Positions 12,301-26,500 of a stretch of 64,000 nt of DNA are shown piece after piece. Location of the stretch: contig NC_134769.1 of the NCBI RefSeq assembly GCF_050436995.1, positions 3,472,001 through 3,536,000 on the forward strand. Reading direction: 5' to 3'. Position numbers and translations under genes: made by a program. This stretch comes from Anticarsia gemmatalis (lineage: Eukaryota; Arthropoda; Insecta; Lepidoptera; Erebidae). The stretch's first letter is position 1; each line of letters begins with the position of its first letter. Under the pieces are notes generated by a model. That model was not told where the DNA came from. It worked only from the letters and a program-made list of their open reading frames with translations, and did no database searches.

Positions 12301-14507
12301 CCATGAACATCTTGAACGAGTTGACGCCGTACTGCTCCGTCGTCAGCTGCTGCATCTCTTTCTTCACGGAGGGAGACCACCACGTCACGCCCACGTGGAG
12401 ACCGTAGTCACAGCAGACCTTGGGAATGATGAAGAATGATGTAGAGGATTTTAAAAAAAATAGTTTGAGAAAAAAAAATTCTACAGGATGTGCTGTATCT
12501 GTGTTCGGCAAACAGTTCGGTCTGGAGGGCTAATGTGTATCTCAGTTGACAACCATTTGATAGTCACTATTCTGAACATTGCTTCTTTCCTTACTATGGT
12601 GAGCAATATGTTATGGCGAAGCGGCAATGCACTGCAAGATGGATATCAGATTGACGTAAACTAGTAAATTGAGATCCACAGTACGCATGTTGTTGTTTTC
12701 GCAAGTGACATCAACATAGTTTGGTTCCGCGACTGACAATTCCATTAAGTATGCGCAAAAGTCTGAGAAAATGAAATAGTTCTAGAGATTTAATTGCCAT
12801 AATTGTGCATTGCATGTTACCTTGCCGTCAGCCAGTTGTCTCCAGTTGGAATAAGCCTCCAGTAACGACTGGTTCTTCTGAGGCAGCACGAAGTCAACTG
12901 GAAATCGGAAAATATAATACGTGATTAACATATTTTTCGTTTCAACCATCAGGAGTGCACCTTTGTTTTAGGTCCATCAAATTCGTTAGCAACAACTATC
13001 ACAATTATGGTTGTTTAGCCCTGTTGCTGGACAGAGGTTTATTTAAAATTAAAATGCCACAAATGTGTCGTCTACCAAGTCAACTATAGTTAATTTCCCA
13101 TTAGTGAACATCCATTATCTGAAACGACTCTTAAAATATTATTGACTATCATCATCTTACAGCTTTAGTGCCATTTCTACCTCGTTAATTTCAGATCTGA
13201 TACTCACTGACTGTGGTAGTCCCGCCAGCAACAGCTGCTCTAGTTCCCTTATAGAAGTCATCAGCAGTCTTGGCTCCCATCATCTCGAGCTCCAGATGCG
13301 TGTGGGGGTCAATGCCCCCCGGCATCACCAGCTTGCCGGTCGCATCGATGGTCCTTGTGCCTCCAGGAATGATCAGGTTGCGGCCCACTTGTCTGGAAAA
13401 GAGCAACATATGTATGTTAAACTAGATGTAAGAGGCATCCTGCTGGTCTACTTCTACTGCTGAGCCCAAGTCTTCTCACTTAGGTCTTAGGCCTTATCAG
13501 CTCAGAAAGAGAGATATATGGCCCAAAGAAAAGCTACTCATGGGAAACAGTGGGTATTTTAAAAGTGACATTGCCCCTAGCGGGTGAGTAAAAAAGTGTA
13601 GACAGCAAGAATAATCCTGCTAGCCAAATGTATTTAATTTGCACTCCTTATATATTTCAAATAACCGTTACTGCTAGCTAAGGGTAAGATTTTTTTATCC
13701 AATTCTTTGCTAGTCTACGGTCAGTTAAAAAAGGTATAAAAGAAACTGGAAAAAAATACAAAATTGCCATATCACTATTAATCCTAAACGATTTCTTTCA
13801 TTTCCAAACTTTACGTTTCGCCAATATTGACTAACAAAACTAAAGGATATTTTTCAATATCCTATTAAAACATTGCTGAGTCATCGGAATGCAGTGATTT
13901 TGAAACATCAAAGCAATCTAATTTAAAGTTAACTGAATCGCGTTTATTGAGGTTAAGAATCTATTGACCCGATGTAAAATTGATGCGGGAACTTTATTCC
14001 CCGGACTTTTCAATTTAGATCTAATAAAATATTTGTGCCATGATTTATGATAGAATGAAAGATAAAAATTAAATGATCTAATTTTATAGTATACTAGCTG
14101 ACCCGCGCAACTTCGCTTGCGTCACATAAGAGAGAATGGGTCAGAATTTTCCACGTTTTTATAACACTTTTTACTGTTACTCTGCTCCTATTGGTCGTAG
14201 CGTGATGATATAAAATATGCTTTTTTTTCACGAAAAATATTCTCAAAATTATTTATATCTCTTAATATAACGAAGTCGCGCTAAGGCATATCCGCCATTA
14301 AAACAGTTGCCATGACAACGGAATTTTGTTAGTTCAATGTCATTATAATATTGATTATTCGCGACTTCGTTCGCCACCTGAATTTTCCCGGGAAATGCGT
14401 CATTTTCCCGGGATAAAAAGTAGCCTATGTCCTTTCTCGGGTATCAAAATATCTCCATACCAAATTTCATGCAAATTGGTTCAGTAGTTTAGGCGTGATT
14501 GAGTAGC

Positions 14508-14538
<31 letters not shown>

Positions 14539-17500
14539 GTTACTTTCGCATTTATAATATTATAAGTATAAGTATATAAGTATATAAGTATGGACTAGTT
14601 AATAATCCGTGTGTTTGTTCGCCAGATTTTGATAAGAAAAATGTTTTTATGAAAACGAATAATGAAAACCAATTGGCTTACTTTGGGTTCATTATCATAT
14701 CATTATAAAAGTTTTAACACAATAATCGGTAAATGTTTTAGGAAGCAAATACAAAGTACAGCCAGCAAACCCATCTCTCCTCAAGCGATATTTTGTTGAG
14801 CTCGGTATAACATTTTATTCAAAAAAACGATATTTCACAAGCTATTAAAGTAAGAACCCTATTAACTTGTCGCTTGGTTTAACAAATTACACCCCCAGCA
14901 GGTCAAATATAAAATATATTATTAGAGCTAGCTCGAGCGGTATCGTTTATAATTTATTTCTGTAGCCATTTTTTTATCATTCTGCTAGGTAATATTATAA
15001 ATGCGAGAGTTTCTGACCATTTACAAACATTATATTTCTTACACTTTCACGCAAAAACTACTAAACTGATTTACGTGAAACTTTGAACATAAATATAACA
15101 AATAGTTTGCCACCTGGATTAACACATAGGATACTTTTGTGAAAATCTTTTTACGTGAGTAAAGTCGCGGTCTGCTGTTAGCTTCATATAGATATTGCTG
15201 CATGCTAAGTAGAGGAAGTAAACAGTTAGTTATATAGTGTAGATTATGATTGAAAGCCAACAAAGTGCTGCAATGATCGATCAATGAGCGGGGCGCAGTA
15301 TCATTGTCGTCCACTCGTTCTTGTGTGGGTGATCTTATGACACTTCACACGTTCTGGCAGAAGGCACTGGCCGCGATGACCCGGAATAGTGTGGAGTCAG
15401 TGATTTTAAATATTACTATTCAGATATTTGTGATTTTCAAGTTTACGTACCAATGGTAAGTGAAATTACTGCCTGTCTAGATTATCAGAAATTAAATAGT
15501 TAGCCTTTAATCAATACGCCAAGTTGCCCTTTGGTGTTTATCGGTACAATATTATGAGTGATCTTAGAATGCTGGAAATTAAAAGCAGTCATTTTGACGT
15601 TTGTTAAGATCTCCGTCACACAGTAAAGTAGGATCTATTTCTAACAACACCGTTTTTCGGACTATTCTTAAAAGAATTCTTCTTTTCTGAAGTCCTACAA
15701 GTCTTTATAAGTCAGAATATTGAGTTACAAAGGCGACGGATGCAGTGATCCAGCTCAGATGCAAATGATAAGATGAATGTTGTGTAACGAGAGTGGACGA
15801 GATAAGGAGTAAACCAAGTATCTCACTCGGTGGTCCTGCACTTTTAGGAACACTTTTGGATTAACCTTTAAATGTATATAATGTATGGCGTTTCGAAAAG
15901 ATATATTTTGGTTACTAGCAAGATCAATAAAAATAGGAAGGTAGAAGAAAAGCAGATGACAATCAAGAAGATGATCCCTTTTTGCAATTTCTTATATCAT
16001 TACTTTGAACCAGACTTACGTGTCAAAAACGTAAGGTTAAAGTTGCCGCTCCTTGAATCAGATAATACAATACTGAGGAATTAATAAATACTTGTTCGAG
16101 TCATCAATGAATACAATACTGGGTTTTTAATAAATAAATACGATGCTTCTCAATGCATAATTAATCCGTTGTTTACTCAGTATGATTCACATAACTATAT
16201 TCCCAATACATATAAACAAACAAACACATTACATAACAAATTAAGATATACATACATAATATACTTGTCACCTATAGTGTCGCGGATGCCGGCTCGTTAC
16301 CGCATTAGTTACTTCCGGCGCGCGCGCACGCATTCGAATGGACAACGGTACGCGTCTGCGTTCCTAATTCAAACGTTCGAATTTGACATTTCCTTAACGA
16401 CATTATTTTATGACGGTAGTTTTATATCTCATATTTAATTGGTTTTACAAGTTATGTTGCATCGATTAACACGCTTTTTGTATTATTTTCTTTGCTATTA
16501 TACTTGTTTTATTAAGCGTGGGAATGATAGAAAAACAAATAAAAAGTAAAAAAACGTGAAAATTAATAAATATTGTAAAATAATTTATAATAAAAATCTA
16601 TTGTTTCAAGAAATTATTACTAAGATAGCTCTAAAAAGGAAAACAGATTGCGTGCTAAACAACATTTATTTTTATAATTCCTTTTAAAGAAAAGCAAACA
16701 TTTCTTAAGAGTTATGTCTTACATAGGCGTTACTTAAAAAAAACAACAAAATACAGACAGATTCAGGATAATGTTAAAGTTTAAAGGCGAAAAAGACTGA
16801 CAGACACAATTTAGACAATTTATTTCAGCAAAAGAAACTTTGAAGATGGTTTTGTTGACAGACTAGTTTAATGGCTTAGCGTTAAACTTGTATAGCAAAT
16901 CCAATTTCACGATTCATTAGACTTTGAGTTATTTTCGTATTATTTGAGCCATAATAACCATAAATAAAAATAAATTAAATACGTATAGGTATATTATTAT
17001 TTGAACTTATATTTAAATAAAATTACGTAATCAGTATCAATTGCCTCGACCATAAAATAATGATTTTGGTCCAATTGAAATAAGGACTAAAATTATGAGA
17101 TAGAAAGACCTCTTTTAGATGAAAAATATAGGTTTTTGTATGTTCGTAAGGTTTGCAACTTACTACCCACTTGGTACTTAGTAATTTCAAATACAACTGT
17201 GTATTACAACCACTTACAGAAAAAAATACGTAAGTGGTAATTAAAGGTTCACATTTCGCAATTTCCACGATTATAGCTTAACTAAACACCTTGCGGCAAA
17301 ACCACAGGTTAAAGACATTGCGGTAACATAAAGGGTAATAATAGCACTTTGAACTTAACCGCTACTTTACTACACCCGGGTTGTATGTGTACAGTCAGCT
17401 CCAAAAATTGCTAAACAAATTCAATTTTTCAAAAGCTCGTTTCTCGAAACTTTAATATGAAGTAAACAAAATCTGGTCCAAAAAAATATTAAAATGAGAA

Positions 17501-20500
17501 CTTACTGCAGAAATTAGTTAACAAATGTATTTAAGAGGGAATTCAAAAAATGGCTGTATATAAAAAAATCCTAGTTTCAGTCTACAATCATGGGAAACAG
17601 GCATGATTAAATGTAAAACATTATTTGTGTATGTTTACCAATAATTATGACGATGTATATTAATAACATGTTAGCTAGAAACCCACCCCGATTAAGTCAC
17701 ACACAAAAACCTAAATAGTTGGTAATAACAGCTCTATGATATAAAAAAAAAGATTTACTGGTTATAAATGACAGGTGAAAACACAAACCGATTACGTGCA
17801 CAATGGATCGTCGTTAAACCAATTTCCAAAGTAAAAAACAAAATTTTCAGTTTCTCACGAGTGTTTATAAATGTCAATTAGAACACTTTCGATGCTATTG
17901 TTTTGAGGCGTAACATTATAATTTAATGTCACACTGGAAATTACACCTTAATGCACACGCAATAAAGTCTAAAATCATGTTATCGTTAGTCTATTATTGT
18001 TCTACCCACAAGGCATACTCGACCTTAAATTATACTGGCAAAGTATAAAATTGCTTGGAGTGTCAAACTACTCAACTTTTTGTTGGACTACCCTCAAGGT
18101 AATTTCGACTTTATAATGAACTTTGTAGTGTACAAAATTGTTTGTTGTGTTTAAGTCATTAGCGATGAAAATGCTTGCCTGAAATCTAGATTGTATCGAG
18201 ATGAAATAACTTGAAGGCATTTCATTTGTTTGATAACGTGAGGCATTTTGTGTTTACTAACAGTATGTTATGTAATGGCTGTTGCATTGCGACGAATGCT
18301 TTTAAGAATTGGGACATCAATATTTGTGATTTTAGCGGAAAATGAGAATGCTTTGGATTTCTTTAAAATAGAAATGTCAAACGAAATTAAGTGTAAGGGT
18401 GATTGAAGATACTGCATTTGTTTGTTTGCAACTATCTCCGAAACTGCTGAGCTAATTATAATCACATGTATTTTTTTTAAACATTCTTGTGTTATAATTA
18501 TTTCTATGGATTGTTTTCTCTGAGATAATGTTTTATTAGAATTAAGCAGAATTGAAGTCAAGGGAAAATATGAATTTGTGAGTTTTTCTAATACATAAGT
18601 ACATAATATAAACACTGATAGTAAGTACTTCTAATATTTGTCTTAAAAATTATCATAAGGTCAGAGGCCCTCACAATTTTAGATTAGACTATTTTTCTAA
18701 TTTACTCAACGCGATAAAGCAAGACAAGTATTTTTGGCGAGATAGGAATATTTGAGATTGCTGAAATTAAACATTTCTTCACGCTCGTACGTAGTGCCAC
18801 AGTATCCTCAGGGTATTTTTAGTATAAAGGCAAACCCGAAGCCTTATAATAAGGAGTATATTAAAATAATGTTGCCGTAATAAAGCAAATATGTAAGTGG
18901 AAGGGTTTTAAAAGCAAACTTAAACTATTATTTATTTTTGACACAAACAAACATCACCCCTAATAACCAGAAAGTATAGTTTTTTGATTCAGATTCCAGG
19001 ACATGACACAACTTTTTTCACCAGAGAGGCCATAATATCATCGAATATGGGTTCTAAAGCTGCCACCACAGTGTGTTCAGTCAAACTTTTCATGTTTCCC
19101 ATGATATTGCAATAAATACACATAGTTAAAGATATAGTAGACAGTAGCGACGGCCGGATAAAAGCAATCTAACCAATGAATTATTTAACGGTTAGACCCC
19201 AGTAAATAGTCCTTGTCGCCTACAGCTCATGGAGTGCGAGTTCAATACCCGGCCTTTAACTAATTTTACAACAGTTTTCAGGATATACTGTACCTTGTTT
19301 TACTGCAAACTGAGCTTGAAATCTTCTTAAGTTTTACTGTTATAATCATTTTTAGCTTGGCCGGAACGTCAAGCAATCTAAAGCAAGGTTGTTTGATCGT
19401 AATGTGATTCACGTTCAGCCCATTGCAATATTAGGCAATCACTTATCTTTCTTAGAGTTTTTACATCGTTGGATGTCAAGGAAATTTAAACATACCCCTG
19501 TCTGCATAAGACTAATTGAAAAACCTAAACCTAATTCATTTCTCTAATCGTAGTGTCAAACACTATCCAGTATGCCCTTTTTCTTCTTAATGTGTCTTTA
19601 GTCACATCTACAATCTTTCATTTCCCAATCTTGGTCATCTTTCAAACAAACTCAACATACTATAGATATCTACTTTAGTACTTGAAGCCTATACGGCTGG
19701 CGGCTTGCGATCTATCTTCAGATGCATGACAGTTGTTTACAATCGGAGATAGTTCCGCGCCGGCACACGGTACAGTTATGAGCACCCACACTTCCTACAA
19801 GATGCTCATAACAGCGCAGAGGATGTTTATGCGAAAGTTTATGTTTAGGCAAATGCACGGAGAGATTCTATACTTCTAAAGCTGATTTCTGCCCCACTGC
19901 TGGACGTGGCTGATATTACGTCTTGAGTCCTCCACACGGGACAAATGCGGATCAGAAACTGTTTAGTTTTGTTCTTGAAGAGCTATCAAGCATTCCACGT
20001 TCGTTCGCCATTTACTTGGTTTTTCGAAAACACACGTAAACCCGTAAAGTCATTAGTGTGTTGCCTTGGGTATAAAACCTCGACTATTTGAGTGGCGCGC
20101 AAATGTTTTAGTCACCATTTAAGTTTACCATCAGAATCATAGTTGAAAAGGGCACAAGCTATAGGTACTCTTATCAGAAAATAGAAAAACTCAAGAACAT
20201 AGCTACCCTGGAATTGATATATAATCGTTTTAAGATTAAAGTAGTATCAAAACAACAGCCAATAACTCTAAACAAACGTAGTGAAGTACAATGTTTACAG
20301 AAAACGAGGAAATAAGAAGAAAACAATGCCATTCCACTACACTTAATAATCAAACCGCGTTTACGATACAATCTCATTGATTAACTAGCATTATTAGCTA
20401 GTCATCAAATCAGGTAATACGGTAAATGCAAATAGCAAGGACACACGTTTGTAACATAATGATGACCAAGTACTCGTATTGTGTGTATGTCTTTACGCAT

Positions 20501-23500
20501 TGTATACGAAATTGCTTTGAAGTTAATGGTGACCGAAAATAGATGTGAATAACAAGTTTATTTGTTTGTTTGAAGGGATATTTTTTATTCTGCGTATTTG
20601 GTAACGAGTATATTATGGACTGTAATTGGAGTTCAAAAGACACATAACGGTTTTAAGTATGTACTCGTATTTTGACGGAAGATCACATTTATTTTTTCCA
20701 AATTCTTTGAAGTAGGTACCTACCCCCAAAAGCGTAACAAAGGGGTACGTCGGGTAAACAAATAAGGTATCCTAATCCTTTAATTTTAAATCGCGTTAAA
20801 GACTATAAAGTTGCATAATAATATAAGGGGTTCACTTTGACAATTAAAGAGGTTTACAAGTTACTATGCTTTTTGATACTTATGGATAACTTTTGCGACT
20901 TGGCAAGAATAAAAGATTCCAAAATCAAGGTCTACCAAAATAAACCAAAGTCATAAACTATGTATATTTCTGCTTGCCAGATGTCATTTTTTTTAACATG
21001 AGGATATAATGTTTTGAACTACAACTGTGACCTCCTTGCTATCTGCTCCTCATTAATAACTACAAATAAAAACACAAAACCAAAAAGCCTACCTAAGCCC
21101 TACCCATGAACACAGTATGATAGAATTCACACGAGTGTCAGTCTAATTGGGTGAATGTAATTAGTGAAATTAACCGGTCACAGGAGTGCCGACTGGGTCG
21201 ACATATTAATGTCATCATTTGTACCTCTTGTTAGGTTTTTAGGTCTGTTTCATTTGGAATTTTAAATAATAGTGTATACATATGTTATATGTATATTCGC
21301 GGCACGTACGGTGTGTTATAAAACTTGATTGTCATGGAGAATTTCAGTTTCGCAAAATAAAGTAGCGAAGTAGAAGCAAACGACGTGATTTGATTGTTGT
21401 TTACCGCGTGCTATAAAAATAAGCGCGTTTTGATATATGAAACTTATCCTTCATTCAAATTAGTCTATGCGTGTTAATTGCGATTATGGGCCTGGACTAC
21501 TTAGTCCCGAAAACTCCCGTATTATGTAATCTGTTCTTTTAATGCACGTTACTTTTCGAAATAAGCAACCATAGAGGTCAATGACTTCTATATCTTACTG
21601 AAAAGAGCAGTGGGTTAATTAAGGGAAAAACACCTCTCAGTATGTACTCTCGATAGATAGCGACTAACAACGTACGGGATAATTGTGTATAACCCAATTT
21701 AATTTATAATGGCCCTACCATGAAGTAACTACAGCAGTTCAGTACCGCGATTCTAAATCACTATTCACAACCGGCAACCGGCTAACTGTCGAATTATTAT
21801 GTTTAAAAATCTGATCAGCGCCTCTAGCGAGTGCCATAGAAACAATTTTTAAAGTGCATTTTAAATGTCAATCTCTACGGACTGTACAGAATTGTGCTGC
21901 TGTATTAATCAATTAGATTCTTATGGAGAAATTACTGTTTTGTATAGACGGATATAAAAAATATAGAAAAACAAGAACTATATTGAGTGAAGTTCTCTAA
22001 ATAGATGTCATACACTACTTACAATTCCACACGACTAAGTATCACAGAAAGGGCGATACCAGGAGCGCTAGATAGCAATATCATGAATACAATAATTTAG
22101 CAAAACTTTCACATTTCGAATAACTTTATTCCCAAACCATAAAAACCACAGACGACAAATTAAATATCTCTGTCATAACGAAAACAAAGTTTGAGGTCAT
22201 TGAACCCGTCAAGGGTTTTCCAGTCTAACTTTATTTGATCGAGACACTACCCCTTATAATAAATCAGACTAAGTGCTGGAGGGTTGGTGGCTGACGTCAG
22301 CAGTAGACACCATCAACTTATTCACCCCATGGATTAGTCATTTTTATAAACAACCCTAAAATATTTAAGAATCGGTGTAATTTTGGAAGTTATATTGCGT
22401 GTAAAGACAATTTTTCCTTTTAGTAAAAAAGACGACAGACAGACAATTAATTCACAAGATTTGTTATTTGTTATATAAGATTTGTATTTTATTGTCTTTT
22501 TATTTTAAAACGACCCTATAGGTGATAAAGTTATACTTAATTATCTTTGTTTAGAAAATAAGCATACTTTCCACTTCTAATAAGGGTCTGTGGTCAACGG
22601 ATGAACGAATTTATTCCACTCGCACTTCATCAAATCCGCACTCAAGGGAAATTTATCTGAGATAGCCAGATAAAGTTTTCATGATGAACCTAAAAATAAA
22701 AAGCATTCATACGATATGAATGCTTATCTGGGGGCACGGAAGTGCCCCCGCAAGTCGAGCAAAAAAAAGCGGCACGGCCGTAACATCCTTTTCTCGAAGC
22801 AATTCGGGCTATTTTTGACACCCCTATAATTTCGTTGTAGATAAAACAAGAAGCCTGGATTTTCAGCAACTAATCAGTCATTGTATAAACACGGTATATT
22901 TAAAATTTCAGTCAATTTGAACCAGTCGTTTAAGAATGACAACTTTTTGAAATTTTGAATTTTGTCACTCACTGATTCACTGACTCACTGACTCACTGAC
23001 TCACCGATCATCAAAAGTCTAAGGTACTTCTAGCAGACTTAGAAGCTTAAAATTTAGAATACAAATAGGGTTTAGTGTCTTAATCATGGGAAAAATTTAA
23101 TATTTTCTAATTTCGGCCCAGTTTTCTAAATACACCAACTGCAACAATAACTTTGTAATCCCATATAAATGTATAAGATTACAAGGTTACATTTGCAGTT
23201 AATGAATTATTATTACTGTAGAAAATAAAATAAATAGGTGTAAATAGGTACCTACTATATGAGGCATAACGGGAGGGGGTAAAGGGTGGGTAAGGGTGTT
23301 TAGCCCATGAGACTTAAGAACATTCCCATAGGAAAATATGTTGAATTATGAAAAAAAAAACGTCTTTTCATACAAATTAGACTTATGTTCGCTCTACAAA
23401 AAGAAGTGAGATGCCATCAAAAACATTCTGTAAAAACCTCAAGTCTCGCCGTAAAAAGTTGTGAGATCTATATAACACCAAGTCGATTAATCTATTTAGT

Positions 23501-26500
23501 CTCTACTTAAAGGACCTTCTGTCTTAAGTTATTACGTATGTTATTATCATGCCAATTAAAAAAAATACCTTTGAAACAAATAGATCGACTTGGTCATCGC
23601 AAGAAAACACAAATTCGCCATTAACATTTCAGGAGCATTAACTTCTCGTCGTGCTGTGTAGTGTGATACATACTAATAATCAAATCATGCGATGGCCAGG
23701 TCGGTCTATTTGTTTCAAAGGTATTTTTTTTAATTGGCATGATAATAACATACGTAATAACTTAAGACAGAAGGTCCTTTAAGTAGAGACTAAATAGATT
23801 AATCGACTTGGTGTTATATAGATCTCACAACTTTTTACGGCGAGACTTGAGGTTTTTACAGAATGTTTTTGATGGCATTACGTTTTACGCTTACTTTCTA
23901 TTACTATAGAAATATGAGTAAAAAACCCACTTAAAAAAATAAGTGTAGTAAAAGTATTTTTCTTTTGAAATTACAAAAAATACACAATATTTTCATGTTT
24001 TAATGTAAAGTTGCTAATGAAAACCCTAACCGTAATTGAGAAACGTGCAATAAAAAACCTTTTTTTAGTATGCATTAGGTATATTTCTTATTATGAAGTT
24101 TATGTCTTTTAAAGTCGGTTAAAAACAATTAGAAATGATAATGATAAATGGGTAATGAGTAAAAATGTCGAGTTACGTTGAGACTTTTTCAATCACCTAC
24201 AATTACACATTACTCGTGCAATTTATTATATCCAAAAGCCACAACAATGAACACATTTATATCTAAACCTAATACATCTGCCGAAGCACTTCATTCAAAT
24301 ATATTCAATAACTTATTGTGCCTACATAAGGCTAGTACCAAATACGTGCTATATGAATTGAACCCATGACTTCATAATAGCCTGACCAGATGCGGGCTGT
24401 GATTAGGGTTGCCAGATAGCCAGAATTTCCGGGATTGTCCCGGAATTTTGCGTGCTGTCCCGTATCCAGTAATTTTATTTGCAGTCGGTAAAAGAAAAAA
24501 AAAATTTTTTCAATGTTACATTTCTACGTCGTTTTTTTTGTCATTCCTTCTTAGTGTAGTCTCAGACCGCAGACCAAGACTCTGATTCCGTTCGTGGGCC
24601 CAAAAATGTCCAGGAAATTATCAGCTTGGAACCGGCAACCCTAGCTATGATGGAGTGCGGCATGACGTCATTTGTCAACGCCGTACTTGATGGGAAGCGA
24701 TGATTTTTGATGATATAAATAAATATGGTTTGATGAATTGATGTGTCGTTGATTGTTGAGTGCGTTTTGTTGTGTTATAGTGAAGTAAGTGAATTGGTTT
24801 TCGTAATAATCTAAAGCCGTGTTTATTATGTTACTAGCTGATCCGCGCAACTTCGCTTGCGTCACATAAGAATGGGTCATAATTTTCCCCGTTCTTGTAA
24901 CATTTTTCGTTGCTACTCCGCTTCTATTGGCTGTAGCGTGGTGATATATAGCCTAAAGCCTTCCTCGATAAATGGTCTATTCAACACAAAAATAATGTTT
25001 CGATTCGAACCAGTAGTTCCTGAGATTAGCGCGTTCAAACAAAAAATATGACTTTTTGGTCTTTTAAGGTTTCATTATGGTTTATGAAGCAATGATTACG
25101 TACTATACTTTGAGAATTTGCAAGCACATTGATGGATACAAACTTAAACGCGAAAGTAACTTCTCCTGCCTGTATCTACATAGTCAGGGCCAAATGGCAT
25201 AACCAAAAATCTTTCAAAAAGTCAGAAGAGCGAATCCGCTTCTTATAAGTTGATATTTAAATGGCAGGTTGTTTTAAAATAAAACATCCTTAATACAAAT
25301 ATGTATAAAACAAACAAACAAAATGTATTTTCAGTTCTATAAATAGTTCAATGACGTAATGTGAACTGAATGACTGCATAATTGCATCAGATGGTAATAA
25401 CAAAATCACCTTCGATTTTAATTTATTATCTACTTGTCTACCCACGTGGTGGCAATGTCAATGTTATTAGGTTTTCTTTAGTACCTAGATAATATCTAGA
25501 TTATAATAAAACTATTGCTGTACTTGTTGGCTTAAGCCATGTGGTCATCGCGGTGGTCTCAAGGTTTTCCCTCTCTGATTTCGAGAGGATACCCTCGTCG
25601 AGTAGTGAAATGTAGTCCAATAGAATAAAAAAAACAGAGAAATGTTACATTAGCGAGTTAAAGCCAATAACAAATATTGGACAAGGCAATAAAAAGTGGT
25701 AGTAATGTTACCGATTTTAAGGTCTTACTTGCATAAATAATAGCAACATAGCCGTATTAATTAGTCAATTTTGTAGTTGAAAATTTTAAGATGATGAAAA
25801 CGATTTCAAAAGTAAAAAAGCCAAACTTAGCAAACAAGAGAATTCAAAAAATCCAACAAAATATGACTACTAAAATATTCATAAACCACGGAACGAGAGT
25901 AACCCAAGAATTAGCAACAGTAGCACGTAGTAGGATGTAACAAAGAACTAGGTTAACTTAGTACTTTAGACCATTGTGTGTGAGCTGTTATTGTTACCTA
26001 GACCACCTAGATTCAGCTGGCGACAGTATTAAGTGGGGAGATTAATGTCTTTGTATAGAACGGTGTTGGGAAGATTATGAAAGAAAAGTTAAGTAATCAT
26101 ATAACAGCAGAGTGCGAAAATTTGTGAGAATAGATGTTAATTTGGATGGATTTGATGAAACTTAGCAGTATTGTAGCTTAGATATCAGTATAACACATGA
26201 GTTGTGCTGTAATAACTGCGAAAAATTGAGAGGAAAGGTTTTTGTTTGTTACCTTTTCAAGCGAATTTGCTTAATGAATTTTAGAACAAGGTATACTCAC
26301 ATTATTGCCGACATTAACACTGACAATATGACCTTTTACGCCGATAAATATCACCACGCGGGTGTAGTCGCGGACATAAGCTAGTCTGTAGTATAAAATA
26401 GCTATTTTGTTAACAATAATAAAACAGTTATACATAAAATAATGCAGTCCTATGAAGAAGTTTAGAGTCTAGCTTGGTATGTAGCCAAATAACTCAATAA

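Noticed and set aside
12167..12511. 114-codon minus ORF as a stand-alone gene
   Set aside because: It is exon 5 of the dihydropyrimidinase gene with intron read-through on both sides.
18268..18615. 115-codon minus ORF in intron 2
   Set aside because: No recognisable motif, AT-rich codons, no splice or start context. Length is not remarkable in AT-rich DNA of this size.
19165..19255. tRNA-like B box GAGTTCAATACCC
   Set aside because: No matching A box or SINE body could be placed with confidence.
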